Origin: Bacteroidales bacterium
GTDB lineage: Bacteria > Bacteroidota > Bacteroidia > Bacteroidales > WCHB1-69
DNA: 41,272 bases
Reading direction: 5' to 3'
Assembly (NCBI GenBank): GCA_016285085.1
Contig: JAEEQA010000011.1
Span: 1-41,272, forward strand
Below are positions 18,558 to 28,821 of the stretch, piece by piece; within the stretch, counting starts at the first letter, position 1, and each line of letters opens with the position of its first letter. Under the pieces are notes generated by a model that saw only the letters and a list, made by a program, of their open reading frames with translations, did not search any database and had not been told where the DNA came from. The position numbers were made by a program, and so were the translations under genes.

Positions 18558-19193
18558 ATGCCTGGCAAAAAATTCTATGTGGTTTGGGAGGGTCGCACTC
18601 CCGGTGTTTACGACAACTGGACGGAGGCCAAACTCCAGGTGATGCAGTTCCCCGGAGCGAAATACAAGGCTTTTGAATCGAAAGCGGAAGCGGAAAAATA
18701 CTATGCTGCCGGCTTCAAGGCTTACTATCAGGAACATCCTATCATACCTGCAGAAAAACCAACCTTCGCAAGCAGTACCGACGAGCAACCGGTATTGGAC
18801 AGCATCTGTGTGGATGCCGCCTGCAACATGGCGACTCGGGTGATGGAGTACCGCGGCGTGGATACACGCACCGGCCAGGTGATCTTCCATCGCGGTCCTT
18901 TCAACGGCGGTACCAACAACATGGGGGAATTCCTCGCGTTGGTCCACGGGCTCGCATTGTTGAAACAGCAGGGCCGGAACATCCCGATCTACACCGACAG
19001 CATCACTGCTATTTCGTGGGTGCGGCACAAAAAACACAAGTCCATCGTTCTCCCCACTGAAGAGAACGCCCTGCTGTTCGATCTATTGGTTCGTGCAGAA
19101 AACTGGCTGAAAAACAACACGTTCAGCAACCCCATCGTAAAATGGAATACCAAAATGTGGGGCGAAATCCCTGCAGATTTTGGTAGGAAATAA
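18558..19193 (+). CDS. Ribonuclease H with N-terminal viroplasmin-like domain
   Basis: KFYVVWEGRTPGVYDNWTEAKLQVMQFPGAKYKAFESKAEAEKYY; RNase H acidic residues in SICVDAAC, NMGEFLAL, IYTDSITAISW, WGEIPADF; start at MPGKKFY. Confidence 0.9.
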   Translation: MPGKKFYVVWEGRTPGVYDNWTEAKLQVMQFPGAKYKAFESKAEAEKYYAAGFKAYYQEHPIIPAEKPTFASSTDEQPVLDSICVDAACNMATRVMEYRGVDTRTGQVIFHRGPFNGGTNNMGEFLALVHGLALLKQQGRNIPIYTDSITAISWVRHKKHKSIVLPTEENALLFDLLVRAENWLKNNTFSNPIVKWNTKMWGEIPADFGRK

Positions 19194-19222
19194 AATCTTT
19201 CTACTACCCCGGCCTACGGCCA

Positions 19223-19242
19223 CCCCTTCTATAAAGAAGGGG
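19223..19242. terminator. Hairpin ccccttct-ataa-agaagggg between convergent genes
   Basis: Perfect 8-bp stem with 4-nt loop at the convergent 3' ends; followed by A/T-rich DNA. Confidence 0.5.
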
Positions 19243-20815
19243 AATTATTTCCCGCCAGCACAATCGCCATGGCTGTGCGCAGGCCGTCGATGGCGGCGGA
19301 GGTGATGCCACCCGCGTATCCCGCCCCCTCCCCAACGGGATAGATGCCGGAAATGTTGCTCTCCCGCTGTTCGTTCCGCAAAATCCGGACAGGAGAGGAA
19401 GAACGTGTCTCTACACCCGTCAACACGGCATCGGGATCGTTGAATCCCTTCAACCTTCTGTCAATCAATGGGATTGCGCCACGGAGCGAACGCACCACAT
19501 AGTCGGGAAGGCAACGGTTGAGGTCGCAGAAGCAAACACCGTGCGGGTACGACGGCTTCACGCTCCGTACCGATGCCGCCACCTTCCCCGCCAGAAACTC
19601 CTTCATCAGGTTGGCGGGAGCACGATAATCGCGGGAGACCTCGAAAGCCAGCCGCTCGTACTTTTCTTGGAAGGAGAGCCCGTCCAAAGGACTATCTTTG
19701 TAAAAATCAGTGGGTTCCACTCCAACCAGAAGGGCGCTGTTGGCGTTCTTCCCGGAGCGGCTCTTCTCACTCATGCCGTTGGTAACGATGGTGCCGTCCT
19801 CGCTGGCGGAGGCCATCACTGTGCCGCCCGGACACATACAGAAGGTGTAAACCCCTCTGCCATCGGGCAAATGCACCGCCGCCTTGTACGAGGCAGACGG
19901 CAGGTATTGGGAAAATCGCCCATATTGCATCTGGTTGATTGTTTTCTGTTGATGTTCCACCCGCACGCCAATGGAAAACGCCTTTGCCTCCATCGCCACA
20001 CCCTTGCCGTAAAGATGACGAATCGTGTCACGTGCCGAGTGACCGATACATAGCAAAAGGTGATTTGTATTGAAAATCAAATCATTGGAACATTCCACCT
20101 GTAATCCATTCTGCTTGTTTTTTACATAGTTTAAAAAACAGGTGTTGAAGTGAAAAGTTCCACCGAGGGAGATAATCTCCTCCCGGATATTGCGAACCAC
20201 CTTCTCCAGATAGTCGGTGCCGACATGCGGATTGGCGGCATAGGTGACGTCTTCGGTAGCGCCGTGCTTGTAAAACTCCTCCAGAACGAAGCCGATCCAC
20301 TCGTTATGGAGGTTCGTGGTCAGTTTGCCGTCGGAGAAGGTGCCGGCGCCGCCCTCTCCGAACTGGATATTGGAATCAGGATTTAAGACTCTGGTTTTCA
20401 AGAAAGTGTCAACATCCTGACGGCGCTGTTCCACGCGACTGCCGCGTTCCACGACGATGGGTTTGGCCCCGCAGCGGGCGAGGTAGAGGGCGGCGAACAT
20501 CCCGGCAGGCCCGAAGCCGACAATGACTGGCGGTTCGGGAAACCGCCAGTCCGGGTACGTCATCGGGGCGGGCGGCGCGTAGGGCGTGATGTCGGGATGC
20601 CCGCAAAGGTCGGGGCGGGCAGACTTCAACACCACCCGCACACGGTAATCGTAAACCACGTCGCTCTTCTTCCGGGCATCCACCGACGAACGGAGAATCC
20701 GGAACAACTCCACATCGTCTTCTTTAATTCGGAACTTCTTCAAAACCAACGGTTTCAAGTGGTCCACAGTCTCGGTGACCGAGACACGAATATTTGAAAT
20801 CTGGAAATCCTCCAT
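19229..20815 (-). CDS. FAD-dependent dehydrogenase (COG2509-like)
   Basis: VIVGFGPAGMFAALYLARCGAKPIVVERGSRVEQRRQDV, GEGGAGTFSDGKLTT, CIGHSARDT, GEGAGYAGGITSAAIDGL; start at MEDFQISN. Confidence 0.87.
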   Translation of the reverse strand: MEDFQISNIRVSVTETVDHLKPLVLKKFRIKEDDVELFRILRSSVDARKKSDVVYDYRVRVVLKSARPDLCGHPDITPYAPPAPMTYPDWRFPEPPVIVGFGPAGMFAALYLARCGAKPIVVERGSRVEQRRQDVDTFLKTRVLNPDSNIQFGEGGAGTFSDGKLTTNLHNEWIGFVLEEFYKHGATEDVTYAANPHVGTDYLEKVVRNIREEIISLGGTFHFNTCFLNYVKNKQNGLQVECSNDLIFNTNHLLLCIGHSARDTIRHLYGKGVAMEAKAFSIGVRVEHQQKTINQMQYGRFSQYLPSASYKAAVHLPDGRGVYTFCMCPGGTVMASASEDGTIVTNGMSEKSRSGKNANSALLVGVEPTDFYKDSPLDGLSFQEKYERLAFEVSRDYRAPANLMKEFLAGKVAASVRSVKPSYPHGVCFCDLNRCLPDYVVRSLRGAIPLIDRRLKGFNDPDAVLTGVETRSSSPVRILRNEQRESNISGIYPVGEGAGYAGGITSAAIDGLRTAMAIVLAGNNSPSL

Positions 20816-21942
20816 CACCGCCTCCTTACTTTTTTTTGTAGAATGGACTTTGCCGCTTGGTAGGCGCTGGCAAAAGCGAAAAAGAGGTTGTAACCACCAC
20901 AAACTCCGTCAATATCCAGCATTTCACCAACAGCATAAAGACCTGGGTGGCGACACAAACCAAAGGAATCGTCCAGCTCGCTCAGGGCGATGCCGCCGTG
21001 GCACACCTGCGCAAACTCCAGATCATAAACTCCGCTGATTTTCATCTGAAAATTTCTTAAATCAAAGGTCTTTTTCTGATAAAGTCGGTTCAATTTCGGG
21101 TGGAGAAGGCCTGATAAGTCACCGAATTTTTTCAAGTGAGCAGACACATCCAACGATTCATCATCAAAAAGGAAACTCAGCGAAAGCGAACAGTTCTCTT
21201 TGGTTTTCAGACGATTGTAGTATGCGGAAACATTCAGTACCACAATCCCGGAAATGCCGTCATCCTTGAACATCACCTCACCAGCCTCGGAATAAACCGC
21301 TTTCCCGTTTTGCAACAAGGTGACGGCCGCGCGGGCACGGCACCCCGACAACTCTTTCGGGTAGTTTTCCAACTTAAACCCCACCAACGAAGCCGATAGT
21401 TTTTTCTGTTTTATCTTTAAATCAGAAAGATAACCATTGTAGTTCTGCCGATTTTTGGCAATCATACCCGCAGGAGAGCCGGAAGACAGCAAAACGGCGT
21501 CGTAGAGCGTTTTTCCATCATTGATTTGCCACTTTTCTGTGGATTTCTGCAATTTTTTCACCTCATAATCGGTGATAATCTGCACATTTTCGCCCAAATT
21601 TTGCAAAAGGACGTCAATAACAGTCTGGGAGAAGAGGGTGGCGGGGTACACACGTCCCTCCTCGTCGGCGGAAAGGCGCAGTCCCATTTTTTCAAATTCA
21701 GTCTTAATGACTTCGTAATCAACTGTTTTTAGAAGATTATTGATGAAATCGGGCTGGTTGTAGCAGGAGCCTGCAATTTGGGTGTTCATTAAATTGGCGC
21801 GACCGCCGCCAGAGGCACGGAGTTTTGTCCCCACCTTTTGTGCTTTTTCAAAAACGGTAATGCGCAGCGATGTGTCCGCAGAGAGCATTTTTGCGGCAAA
21901 GAGTCCGGCAGCGCCCGCCCCGATGATAGCTATATTTCTCAT
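20815..21942 (-). CDS. BaiN/HI0933-like NAD(P)/FAD-dependent oxidoreductase
   Basis: AIIGAGAAGLFAAKMLS, GTKLRASGGGRANLMNT, HGGIALSELDDSF..., YAVGEMLDIDGVCGGYNLFFAFASAYQA. Confidence 0.9.
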   Translation of the reverse strand: MRNIAIIGAGAAGLFAAKMLSADTSLRITVFEKAQKVGTKLRASGGGRANLMNTQIAGSCYNQPDFINNLLKTVDYEVIKTEFEKMGLRLSADEEGRVYPATLFSQTVIDVLLQNLGENVQIITDYEVKKLQKSTEKWQINDGKTLYDAVLLSSGSPAGMIAKNRQNYNGYLSDLKIKQKKLSASLVGFKLENYPKELSGCRARAAVTLLQNGKAVYSEAGEVMFKDDGISGIVVLNVSAYYNRLKTKENCSLSLSFLFDDESLDVSAHLKKFGDLSGLLHPKLNRLYQKKTFDLRNFQMKISGVYDLEFAQVCHGGIALSELDDSFGLCRHPGLYAVGEMLDIDGVCGGYNLFFAFASAYQAAKSILQKKVRRR

Positions 21943-21957
21943 TATCTGATGAATATG

Positions 21958-22854
21958 CTAGGAGTTTTTCTTTGCCATCTGTTTGGCGTCTTGCGACAGT
22001 TCGGAACGGAGATGCTGGGGAGCCACCACCTCGACACCGGTGCCAAAGGAGAGGAGTTCGCGACGGAAATCGGAATTGGGCTTCAGGCAATAGTAGAAAA
22101 CCGCGTACCCCCGTTTGCGCTCGATTTCACGCTGTGAAACGTGCAGCGGGCAATTTCGGAGGAAAGCGGCGATCTGTGCCCCCACTTTTATCATAATCTC
22201 TTCTGTTTCAATATTTTCAACTACGCTTCCATAGTGATCGTTCAAAAGTTGAAGGATTACCTCATTGGCGGGCATCACAAAGGTATCGTTGAGGGTGGTA
22301 ATTGAGGTGACTTTTTTCAAATCAACAAGTTCTATTGTATTTGCACCGCGTTCCCCGAGGAGATACCAACTTCCTTTGAATTCCTTGATGGCGTAGGGGG
22401 CAAAGAACGGGTATTTCAGCATTTTTTCCGACCAATAGGGCTTGTATTCCAGCTTCAGCAGCCGCTTTTGCGAAATGGCATCCATCAGCTTGGCAAGGTA
22501 ACATTCGCCGCCAGGCCGCAACTCCGTCTGCAGGTGTACCGCCAATTCAGGCCTGCCGTCCAACAATTGGTTTACAGACACCAATTCCAGCAATTTTTGC
22601 ATGTTGCGGTTGGCCACGCCCGTATCCGCAATGTAGTAGCTATTGTTGCACTTTTGGCATTTGATGTCAATGTTGAACACACTTTTGATTTCCTTCCGGT
22701 GGTTATGGAAGGTTCTCACCGGGTAGGGGCGTCCGTTCGAGAAATTGCTCTCTTTCCATTTTTGGACAATCTCTTCGTAGGTAATTCCCTCTTTTTCAGC
22801 TTTGTAAATTGTGTCTATCAGCCAAATATATCGATTAAATGCCGCTTGGTTCAT
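21958..22854 (-). CDS. WYL-domain transcriptional regulator
   Basis: MNQAAFNRYIWLIDTIYKAEKEGITYEEIVQKW... N-terminal HTH-like; WYLLGERG; C-terminal WCX-like region. Confidence 0.85.
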   Translation of the reverse strand: MNQAAFNRYIWLIDTIYKAEKEGITYEEIVQKWKESNFSNGRPYPVRTFHNHRKEIKSVFNIDIKCQKCNNSYYIADTGVANRNMQKLLELVSVNQLLDGRPELAVHLQTELRPGGECYLAKLMDAISQKRLLKLEYKPYWSEKMLKYPFFAPYAIKEFKGSWYLLGERGANTIELVDLKKVTSITTLNDTFVMPANEVILQLLNDHYGSVVENIETEEIMIKVGAQIAAFLRNCPLHVSQREIERKRGYAVFYYCLKPNSDFRRELLSFGTGVEVVAPQHLRSELSQDAKQMAKKNS

Positions 22855-22890
22855 GGATTTAAATATTTTTAACGTTGCTAAAAAATTGCA

Positions 22891-25110
22891 TTATTTCATT
22901 AAGTACTGGTCATGGAACTGCTCAATCTTGTGCCACATCTGCACTCGGTCGAGGCCGCGCACGTTGTGCTCGTGCGTGGTGTAGGGGAAGTACTGGATCT
23001 GCACATCATCCAGCACCGACTGATGCAAAAGTTCCAGGCTGTGCTGTTGCACCACGGTGTTGTCCTGCTGGCCGTGCATAATCAGCAGGGGACATTTCAA
23101 ATTCTTGATTTTCGGAATGATACAGGCGTTGGCATACCCTTCAGGATTCTCCTGCGGCGTGTCCATATAGCGCTCGCCGTACATGATTTCGTACCATTCC
23201 CAGTTCACGACGGGGCCGCCGCACGAAGCCGAGCGGAACACCTCGGGATGGTCCGTCACCATCGTCAGGGTCATGAAACCTCCGAAGCTCCAGCCGTCGA
23301 TGCCCATACGCTCCTTGTCGATGTACGGCAGCGACTGCAAATAGCGGATGCCAACCATCTGGTCCGCGCTTTCGCAAACGCCCAAACGGCGGTGGATGCA
23401 CTTCTCAAATTCCGCACCACGGTTGGCTGTGCCGCGGTTGTCCATCACAAAAATCACATAACCCTTTTGGGCCATATAGTTCAAGAAAACACCAGCCGTC
23501 ATAAATGTATTCGTAACCAACTGGGAATGAGGACCTCCGTAAACATAAACCAGGCAGGGATACTTCTTGTTTTTGTCAAAATTCGGAGGAAGAATCATCT
23601 CACAATAAAGGTCATCCCCATTTTCATTTTTGAGGGGGAAGATCGTATCGGTGCCCAGCTGCAAGTTCCTGTAAGGATTTTTCGACTCAAAAATCTTCTT
23701 ATATATCTTTCCGTCGGTGCTTCCTGCATAAATCTGGAAGGGCACGTGCAAACTCGAAAAGTAGTCAAGGAAGTACTTTTTATCAGAAGAAAGCACAATG
23801 GTATGGGTACCCGATTGCCTTGTAAGTTGCTTTAATTCACCCGTTTTTATATTGACAGAATAGAGATAGCGATCCACGGGATTATCCTTGTTGGTCATAA
23901 AATAGATAACCTCTTCTTTTTCATCCAAAGCAAGAAATTCCAAAACAGGCCACTCTCCTTTGGTGATTTGCTTCACCTCTTTTCCATCGAACGTATAGAG
24001 GTAGAAATGGTTCCATCCGCTTACGTCCGACTGCCAGATGAAACGACCATCCTTCAAGAAAATCATACGGGTTTGCGGTTCCACGAAACGCTCATCTTTC
24101 TCTTCAAGCAGAATGCCAATTTTTTTCCCAGTGTTCACATCGTAGCGAATCAGTTTGGAGTGATTCTGTTCGCGGTTCAAATGGGTGATATACAAATATT
24201 TCTCATCAGTAGAAAAGGTAACATTGGTCAAAAATTCGCCGTCAGCCAGATTGGTTTGGATGTAGTGGTAAACCGTTTTTTTCTGCTGGAATGATTTCGC
24301 CACATCGAAAATGCCGACTTTCACCTGATGGCTGGTGCGGCCGGCCATCGGGTACTTGATGTTCTTGACGTAGGCGATGTGGGCGGCACCCTCTCCGTCG
24401 CTCGTCTGGAGCAGCGGGTAGTCTTCGACCATCGACTCGTCCATCCGGTAGAAGGCGATGTAGTTGCTGTTGGGAGAGAAGTACCAGCCCTCGTCAATGC
24501 CCCACTCGCTGCGGTGCACGGGCTCACCGAAGACGATATGCTCACCCGTGTCGGGACAAAGGAGGTAGTGCTCTTTCCCGTCGGTGACGAAATAGCCCTC
24601 TTCCCCTTCAAAGTTGGAGATGCGGATTTTCCCGTCGGCGGACTCGTCCACCGGAGTCTCCGTCTCACCACTGGCGGGCACAGTCTGGAAACTCTTTGTA
24701 GAAAAAACATATGTTGCGTGGTAAACATTTTTGTCAGAAGGATTTACAAAATCAAAACTCAAGGTCTGGTTGTCCTTCCACGTGAAGGCGGTGGAAACTC
24801 TTCCTCCTTTTGCCTTAAAATCCGCGGCGCTCATCGTTTTCTGACCATTGGCTTTGGCATAATTATCGTAAAACTGCTGGAATTTGAACAGTTCCGTTTC
24901 TTTTCCTTTGGCCAAATCCACGCCTATCACCGCATCTTTATCCTTGTCATAATATGAATATTGGTTGGAAGCGGGCCGCCATTGCAAAGACGGAAGACGG
25001 TCGTAGCGGTATTTTCCAGTGAAAACACCTTCTAAATCAATTAATTCTGTTTGTCCATAAAGGAGAATGCCCGAAAAGAGCAAGACGAAAGCAAGAAGAA
25101 TTTTTTTCAT
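22891..25110 (-). CDS. Dipeptidyl-peptidase IV-type S9 family serine peptidase, secreted
   Basis: Signal peptide MKKILLAFVLLFSGILLYGQ; DPPIV N-terminal propeller; YVYGGPHSQLV, GIDGWSFGGFMTL nucleophile, HGQQDNTV, TTHEH; start at 25110. Confidence 0.93.
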   Translation of the reverse strand: MKKILLAFVLLFSGILLYGQTELIDLEGVFTGKYRYDRLPSLQWRPASNQYSYYDKDKDAVIGVDLAKGKETELFKFQQFYDNYAKANGQKTMSAADFKAKGGRVSTAFTWKDNQTLSFDFVNPSDKNVYHATYVFSTKSFQTVPASGETETPVDESADGKIRISNFEGEEGYFVTDGKEHYLLCPDTGEHIVFGEPVHRSEWGIDEGWYFSPNSNYIAFYRMDESMVEDYPLLQTSDGEGAAHIAYVKNIKYPMAGRTSHQVKVGIFDVAKSFQQKKTVYHYIQTNLADGEFLTNVTFSTDEKYLYITHLNREQNHSKLIRYDVNTGKKIGILLEEKDERFVEPQTRMIFLKDGRFIWQSDVSGWNHFYLYTFDGKEVKQITKGEWPVLEFLALDEKEEVIYFMTNKDNPVDRYLYSVNIKTGELKQLTRQSGTHTIVLSSDKKYFLDYFSSLHVPFQIYAGSTDGKIYKKIFESKNPYRNLQLGTDTIFPLKNENGDDLYCEMILPPNFDKNKKYPCLVYVYGGPHSQLVTNTFMTAGVFLNYMAQKGYVIFVMDNRGTANRGAEFEKCIHRRLGVCESADQMVGIRYLQSLPYIDKERMGIDGWSFGGFMTLTMVTDHPEVFRSASCGGPVVNWEWYEIMYGERYMDTPQENPEGYANACIIPKIKNLKCPLLIMHGQQDNTVVQQHSLELLHQSVLDDVQIQYFPYTTHEHNVRGLDRVQMWHKIEQFHDQYLMK

Positions 25111-25136
25111 ATAATTAAGTTGTAAAATGCTGGCGG

Positions 25137-25144
25137 CAAAGATA
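25137..25144 (-). promoter_or_regulatory. Bacteroidota -7 element (TATCTTTG) for the S9 peptidase
   Basis: caaagata on + strand about 27 nt upstream of ATG. Confidence 0.45.
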
Positions 25145-25217
25145 CAACGAAAAGGCGAACCCACAACAGGTTCTGCCAAAATTTTTCATTATTGAAGTTT
25201 TGTTCTTCTGCGGAAGC

Positions 25218-25658
25218 CTATTTGAGAATCTCCTTCACTTTCCGTTTGTCTCGGGTGATGAAGGCGCCGGGATACTGAGCCTGCAGCTCGTGGAACATTC
25301 CGTAAGCCTCTTGTTTGGTGCTGAAATTGCCCACGCGGACTTTGTGGTTGGGCGCATCGAACACACTGTAGGCCTGTGCATTGATGCCGCGATTGCGGAA
25401 TTGTGTGTTCAGTTCATTGACAATGCTTTGGGCTTTTGCTCCGGAACTTTCGCCTGAAAAAGAGCCCAACTGGATGCAGAAAATGTTCACTCTTTCCACT
25501 TTTTCCCACGCCTCCACATGCAGACGGGAAGCTTTCTCAACCGACGGCTCGATGTCGTAGGTGATGTTTTGCGCTGAAATTCCTAAGGATATTCCTGTCA
25601 TCAGGAAAAACAGGAGGAGACACCGGCCTATTGTTTGAGAAGAAAATAGTTGTTGCAT
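25218..25658 (-). CDS. Secreted SPOR-domain protein
   Basis: Signal peptide then VNIFCIQLGSFSGESSGAKAQSIVNELNTQFRNRGINAQAYSVFDAPNHKVRVGNFSTKQEAYGMFHELQAQYPGAFI. Confidence 0.8.
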   Translation of the reverse strand: MQQLFSSQTIGRCLLLFFLMTGISLGISAQNITYDIEPSVEKASRLHVEAWEKVERVNIFCIQLGSFSGESSGAKAQSIVNELNTQFRNRGINAQAYSVFDAPNHKVRVGNFSTKQEAYGMFHELQAQYPGAFITRDKRKVKEILK

Positions 25659-25664
25659 AGCTTG

Positions 25665-27719
25665 TTAGTGTTTGTTTTTGAAGGCCGTCACGCCGCTTTC
25701 CAAAAATTGCAGATACTTGTCAATATCCGTTTCAAAGTACTGCGGCCCCACGAGAGTGGAACCGTCAGTATCTACAATGAAGTAGCAAGGCTGCGAATTG
25801 CACTGATAATTGTGCAAGCCGATGTAGGTGTTCTTTTCACCTAACATCTTAATAACATTGCCGTTGCCATCTTTGAGATAATCGCTTTCCTGCAGTTCAA
25901 TGTTTTTGTCATCCACATAAAGCGCCACTACGACGAACTCTTCGGCAAATTTTTTGCGGACCCGCGGGTCGTTCCACACCATGTTCTCCACCATGCGGCA
26001 GTTGGTGCAGCCGTGACCGGTAAAGTCGATGAACACCGGCTTGTTCTGTTTCTGCGCCACTTGCAGGGCCTGGTCGTAGTCGAAGTAACCTTTGATTCCG
26101 AAGGGAAGTTTCAGCTTGTCGGCGTAGTGTGGCGTTTCGAGGTCGGCCTTTGAAGTTGTACCTGCGATGGAAACACTTTCGAGTTCTCCGCGCACAATGT
26201 CTTGGATGACAAAATCTTGCGTTTCCACAGGCGGCAGCCAGCCAGAGATGGCGTTGAGCGGAGCACCCCACATTCCGGGAATCATATAGACAACGAAGGT
26301 GAAGGTGAAGATGGCGGCGATGAAACGGACGGGACTTTTCTGCACGGGAAATTCATCGTCGGCGGGGAAGCGGATCTTGCCGATGAGGTAAAGCCCGAGC
26401 AATGAGAAAATCACAATCCAGAAGGCGAGATAGACCTCGCGGTCGAGGATGCCCCAGTGGTAGGTCTGGTCGGGCACGTTGAGGAACTTCAACGCGAAGG
26501 CCAACTCGATGAAAGCGAGGATGACCTTGAGGGTGTTCATCCAGCCGCCCGACTTCGGCATCTTGCCCAACAGGCTGGGGAACAGCGCGAAAAGGGTGAA
26601 CGGGACGGCGATACCGAGAGAGAAGCCCAACATGCCGATGATCGGTTTCAGGAAGGAACCGCCCGCTGCGTTAAGTGCCACCGCGCCGGCAATCGGCAGG
26701 GTGCAGGAGAATGAAACCAGCACCAACGTGAGGGCCATGAAAAAGGTGCCGACCAAGCCGCCTCTTTGCTCGTTTTTGGCCGACTTGTTGACCCAGCTGC
26801 TCGGCAATGTGATTTCAAAATATCCGAACAACGATATGGCAAAGATAATGAAGATGACGGCGAACAATACGTTCGGAATCCAGTGGGTACTAAGGATATT
26901 GGCAAATTCGGGGCCAAATATTGCTGCCAAAATTATGCCGAACAGCACAAAAATCACCACGATGGAAAGACCATAGAAAAGGGCTTCCATCTTGCCTTTT
27001 TTGCCTTTTTTCATGAAGAAGGAAACGGTCATCGGAATCATCGGGAAGACGCAGGGCATCAGCAGGCCGATGAGGCCGCCGCCGATGGAGGTGAGGAAGA
27101 ATATCCACAGGGATTCCTCTTTCTCTTCGGCTGCTGCGGGTTCTTTCGCTTGTTCGACGACTGCCGTGGCCGCGGCGGGTGCGGCGGTTTCTTCCGCCAC
27201 TTCCGCAGGTTCGCCCTCTTCGTCAGCAGGTTCCTCGGCGGTGGCCTCCGCCGTTGCATCGGAGCCGTTGGCGGCGACTACGGAAAATTCGAAGTTTTCC
27301 TGAAGTTGCGTACAACGCCCGTCGATGCAGGCCTGTCCCGACAGGCTCCCTTTAACCTTGAAGGTTTTGTCGGGCGTTTTGACCTTTATCTTCTGTTTGA
27401 AAGTAACACTTGTGGTGAAATACTTGGAGTACATCTGGAACATCGAGTCGTACGAAACTTTGGGTTTGGGCTCAATGGTTTTGCCGACGAGTTCGTAATT
27501 TGCCGACGGGGTGAACTTGATTTCCAGCGGGAGCTCCATGCCGTCGTGCTGGATGGCGTACAGGTGCCAGTCCTTCTGGATGGTGGCTTTGAGGAGAAGT
27601 TCCGCCTCCGTGTCGGAAACGCGGTTCACTTCATACTTCCACTTCACAGGAGATTCAAGCTGGGCAAAGGAAATCAGAAAACTGATACAAAGAAAAATAG
27701 CGGCAAAAAGTTTTTTCAT
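25665..27719 (-). CDS. dsbD: Thiol:disulfide interchange protein DsbD-like (protein-disulfide reductase)
   Basis: N-terminal domain with CIDGRC, multi-TM core with LMPCVFPMIPMT and FSCTLPIAG, C-terminal thioredoxin domain GHGCTNCRMVE; start at MKKLFAAI. Confidence 0.92.
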   Translation of the reverse strand: MKKLFAAIFLCISFLISFAQLESPVKWKYEVNRVSDTEAELLLKATIQKDWHLYAIQHDGMELPLEIKFTPSANYELVGKTIEPKPKVSYDSMFQMYSKYFTTSVTFKQKIKVKTPDKTFKVKGSLSGQACIDGRCTQLQENFEFSVVAANGSDATAEATAEEPADEEGEPAEVAEETAAPAAATAVVEQAKEPAAAEEKEESLWIFFLTSIGGGLIGLLMPCVFPMIPMTVSFFMKKGKKGKMEALFYGLSIVVIFVLFGIILAAIFGPEFANILSTHWIPNVLFAVIFIIFAISLFGYFEITLPSSWVNKSAKNEQRGGLVGTFFMALTLVLVSFSCTLPIAGAVALNAAGGSFLKPIIGMLGFSLGIAVPFTLFALFPSLLGKMPKSGGWMNTLKVILAFIELAFALKFLNVPDQTYHWGILDREVYLAFWIVIFSLLGLYLIGKIRFPADDEFPVQKSPVRFIAAIFTFTFVVYMIPGMWGAPLNAISGWLPPVETQDFVIQDIVRGELESVSIAGTTSKADLETPHYADKLKLPFGIKGYFDYDQALQVAQKQNKPVFIDFTGHGCTNCRMVENMVWNDPRVRKKFAEEFVVVALYVDDKNIELQESDYLKDGNGNVIKMLGEKNTYIGLHNYQCNSQPCYFIVDTDGSTLVGPQYFETDIDKYLQFLESGVTAFKNKH

Positions 27720-27752
27720 CACAATTTGATGGATTTGTGTAACAATGGGCGG

Positions 27753-27781
27753 CAAAAATAGTAAAAATAAACGTATTTTTG
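27753..27781. promoter_or_regulatory. Divergent promoters: dsbD (-, TATTTTTG at 27753-27760) and rfbA (+, TATTTTTG 27774-27781)
   Basis: Two TAnnTTTG elements on opposite strands in the 103-bp dsbD/rfbA intergenic region. Confidence 0.5.
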
Positions 27782-27822
27782 TGCGCTTTATTTAAAGTGA
27801 AGAAATTAAACCATTTATAATT

Positions 27823-28683
27823 ATGAAAGGAATCATTCTGGCCGGCGGATCCGGCACACGTCTTCATCCCTTGACCTTGGCAATGAGCAAACAGCTGATG
27901 CCGATTTACAACAAACCGATGATTTACTATCCGCTTTCCACGCTGCTTTCAGCGGGAATCCGCGACATCCTCATCATTTCCACCCCCACCGACCTGCCTC
28001 ATTTTGAGCGTTTGCTCGGCGACGGCAGCCGCATCGGATGCCATTTCGAGTATGTGGTCCAGCACGTGCCGAACGGACTGGCACAGGCGTTTGTGCTGGG
28101 TGCCGACTTCATCGGAAACGACAAGGCGGCATTGGTTCTGGGCGACAACATCTTCTATGGCAGCACCTTTGAACACAACCTGCACCTCAACAACGACCCC
28201 GACGGCGGCATCGTGTTCGCCTACCACGTTTCCGACCCCGAGCGGTACGGCGTGGTGGAGTTTGACGAAAACATGAACGCCATTTCCATTGAGGAGAAAC
28301 CGAAACAGCCCAAATCAAACTATGCAGTTCCGGGACTGTACTTCTACGACAACTCCGTGGTGGAGGTGGCCCGCAACATCAAACCGAGCGCCCGCGGCGA
28401 GTACGAAATCACCGATGTGAACAAGTACTATTTGGAGCATAAGAAACTGAAAGTCTGCAAGATTGACAGGGGTACGGCATGGCTTGACACCGGCACGTTC
28501 CGCTCCCTCATCGAAGCCACCCAATTCGTCCAAGTGGTGGAGGAACGCCAGGGACTGATGGTCGGCTGTATAGAGGAAATCGCTTACAAACAGGGGTTTA
28601 TCGATGCCGAGCAGCTTCTCCGGATTGCCGAACCGCTCCGTAAGAGCGGCTATGGCGAATATCTGGTGAAATTGGTGAAATAG
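27823..28683 (+). CDS. rfbA: Glucose-1-phosphate thymidylyltransferase
   Basis: [67 protein letters not shown]-like; [24 protein letters not shown]. Confidence 0.97.
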   Translation: MKGIILAGGSGTRLHPLTLAMSKQLMPIYNKPMIYYPLSTLLSAGIRDILIISTPTDLPHFERLLGDGSRIGCHFEYVVQHVPNGLAQAFVLGADFIGNDKAALVLGDNIFYGSTFEHNLHLNNDPDGGIVFAYHVSDPERYGVVEFDENMNAISIEEKPKQPKSNYAVPGLYFYDNSVVEVARNIKPSARGEYEITDVNKYYLEHKKLKVCKIDRGTAWLDTGTFRSLIEATQFVQVVEERQGLMVGCIEEIAYKQGFIDAEQLLRIAEPLRKSGYGEYLVKLVK

Positions 28684-28702
28684 TTGTGGTGACACAATCT
28701 GT

Positions 28703-28732
28703 AGAGGCGCAAAATTTTGCGCCTCTATTTTT
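28703..28732 (+). terminator. Rho-independent terminator after rfbA
   Basis: 24-nt perfect palindrome agaggcgcaaaattttgcgcctct followed by attttttt-like tract. Confidence 0.8.
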
Positions 28733-28744
28733 TACTTTATAAAC

Positions 28745-28777
28745 TTGACAAACTTTGTAAACTTTATTGTATTTTTG
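28745..28777 (+). promoter_or_regulatory. Bacteroidota promoter (TTG-N22-TATTTTTG) for methylmalonyl-CoA mutase
   Basis: cTTGacaaactttgtaaactttattgTATTTTTGcc; same layout as the era promoter. Confidence 0.6.
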
Positions 28778-28821
28778 CCCCTCATTTTTAAGAAGAACAA
28801 ACAAACCATAATAAGAGCTTT

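Noticed and set aside
26766-27761. 331-aa + strand ORF
   Set aside because: Antisense of dsbD; skewed F/G/R composition
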